From Prevotellamassilia sp. (GTDB lineage: Bacteria; Bacteroidota; Bacteroidia; Bacteroidales; Bacteroidaceae): a stretch of 33,840 bases of DNA. Location of the stretch: positions 1 to 33,840 of the forward strand of contig VSQE01000019.1 of assembly GCA_009775705.1 (NCBI GenBank). The letters are read 5' to 3'. Below, in pieces: positions 33,635 through 33,840 of this stretch. Below the pieces are notes generated by a model, which saw nothing but the letters and a program-made list of their open reading frames with translations, was not told the DNA's origin and searched no databases. A program made the position numbers and the translations under genes. Positions within the stretch are counted from its first letter, which is position 1. Every line of letters starts with the position of its first letter.

Positions 33635-33781
33635 ATGAGCAAGAAACATAAGGCAAAGGCGCATATGCGCGATGCACGTCAAGCCCGTCAGGCACGGCGT
33701 GTTGTCAACGGAATATTCATTGCACTGATCGCATTGATGGTGCTGATGTTGATTTCATACTACACCTGTTGGTTGAATTAA
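33635..33781 (+). CDS. 48-residue single-span membrane protein, unknown
   Basis: This small frame was found by reading the gap after prfB. ATG 33635 to TAA 33781 encodes 48 residues. The first ~22 are strongly basic and soluble (SKKHKAKAHMRDARQARQAR), followed by one hydrophobic span of about 18 residues (GIFIALIALMVLMLISYY) and a short end (TCWLN). The positive-inside rule places the N-terminus in the cytoplasm. It follows prfB by 38 bases on the same strand, probably in one transcript. I do not recognise a family. The ordered pattern of basic head plus clean span argues for a real gene, but so small a frame could be chance. Confidence 0.7.
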   Translation: MSKKHKAKAHMRDARQARQARRVVNGIFIALIALMVLMLISYYTCWLN

Positions 33782-33813
33782 ATTAGAGAATATTTTATCC
33801 GCCCAATCGGACG

Positions 33814-33840
33814 ATGATTAACGAAATTGACATATTGCAT
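33814..33840 (+). CDS. Possible start of a gene running off the window
   Basis: ATG at 33814 opens nine codons (MINEIDILH) without a stop to the window edge, 32 bases after the small membrane protein gene. The spacing suits another gene in the same run, but nine codons are too few to identify anything. Confidence 0.35.

Overview
The window looks like a chromosomal segment of a Bacteroidota genome, most likely order Bacteroidales. The evidence is a SusC/SusD pair, lipoproteins with acidic residues after the lipid-bearing cysteine, a type IX secretion C-terminal domain, an Arm-type tyrosine recombinase, and repeated promoters of the phylum form TTTG-N19/20-TAnnTTTG. By eye the base composition is GC-rich, with much more AT-rich intergenic DNA. 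A genus cannot be assigned safely.

Layout. Bases 1-5726 hold the end of a nutrient-uptake operon: susC (5' end cut off by the window), susD and a third surface lipoprotein, closed by a strong terminator. A solitary tyrosine recombinase follows (5922-7127), then a TauE/SafE-type anion permease paired with a DUF1634 membrane protein (7221-8483). A perfect 23-bp stem separates these from a minus-strand group: a T9SS type-B cargo protein, uvrA, a YbaK-type deacylase and a peptide (POT) transporter, apparently driven by a good promoter at 14234-14264. Next come rlpA with a long structured leader, metY, and the convergent gpmI.

Between gpmI and mraZ lies a gene-free AT-rich stretch of about 650 bases (18415-19072). 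It carries a 14-bp AT repeat, four 21-bp tandem repeats, a short minus-strand promoter/terminator unit, and an mraZ promoter overlapped by candidate MraZ boxes. From 19073 runs the division and cell-wall (dcw) cluster: mraZ, rsmH, ftsL-like, ftsI, murE, mraY, murD, ftsW. It then departs from the usual order: instead of murG-murC-ftsQ-ftsA-ftsZ there is an exported cyclophilin and an M20 deacetylase. The right end holds a long-chain acyl-CoA synthetase, prfB without a programmed frameshift, and a 48-residue single-span membrane protein.

No rRNA, tRNA, CRISPR array, insertion sequence or obvious defence island was seen. Most genes are ordinary. The best candidates for something undescribed are the 18.4-19.07 kb intergenic region, the rlpA leader, and the lone recombinase beside the SusCD locus.
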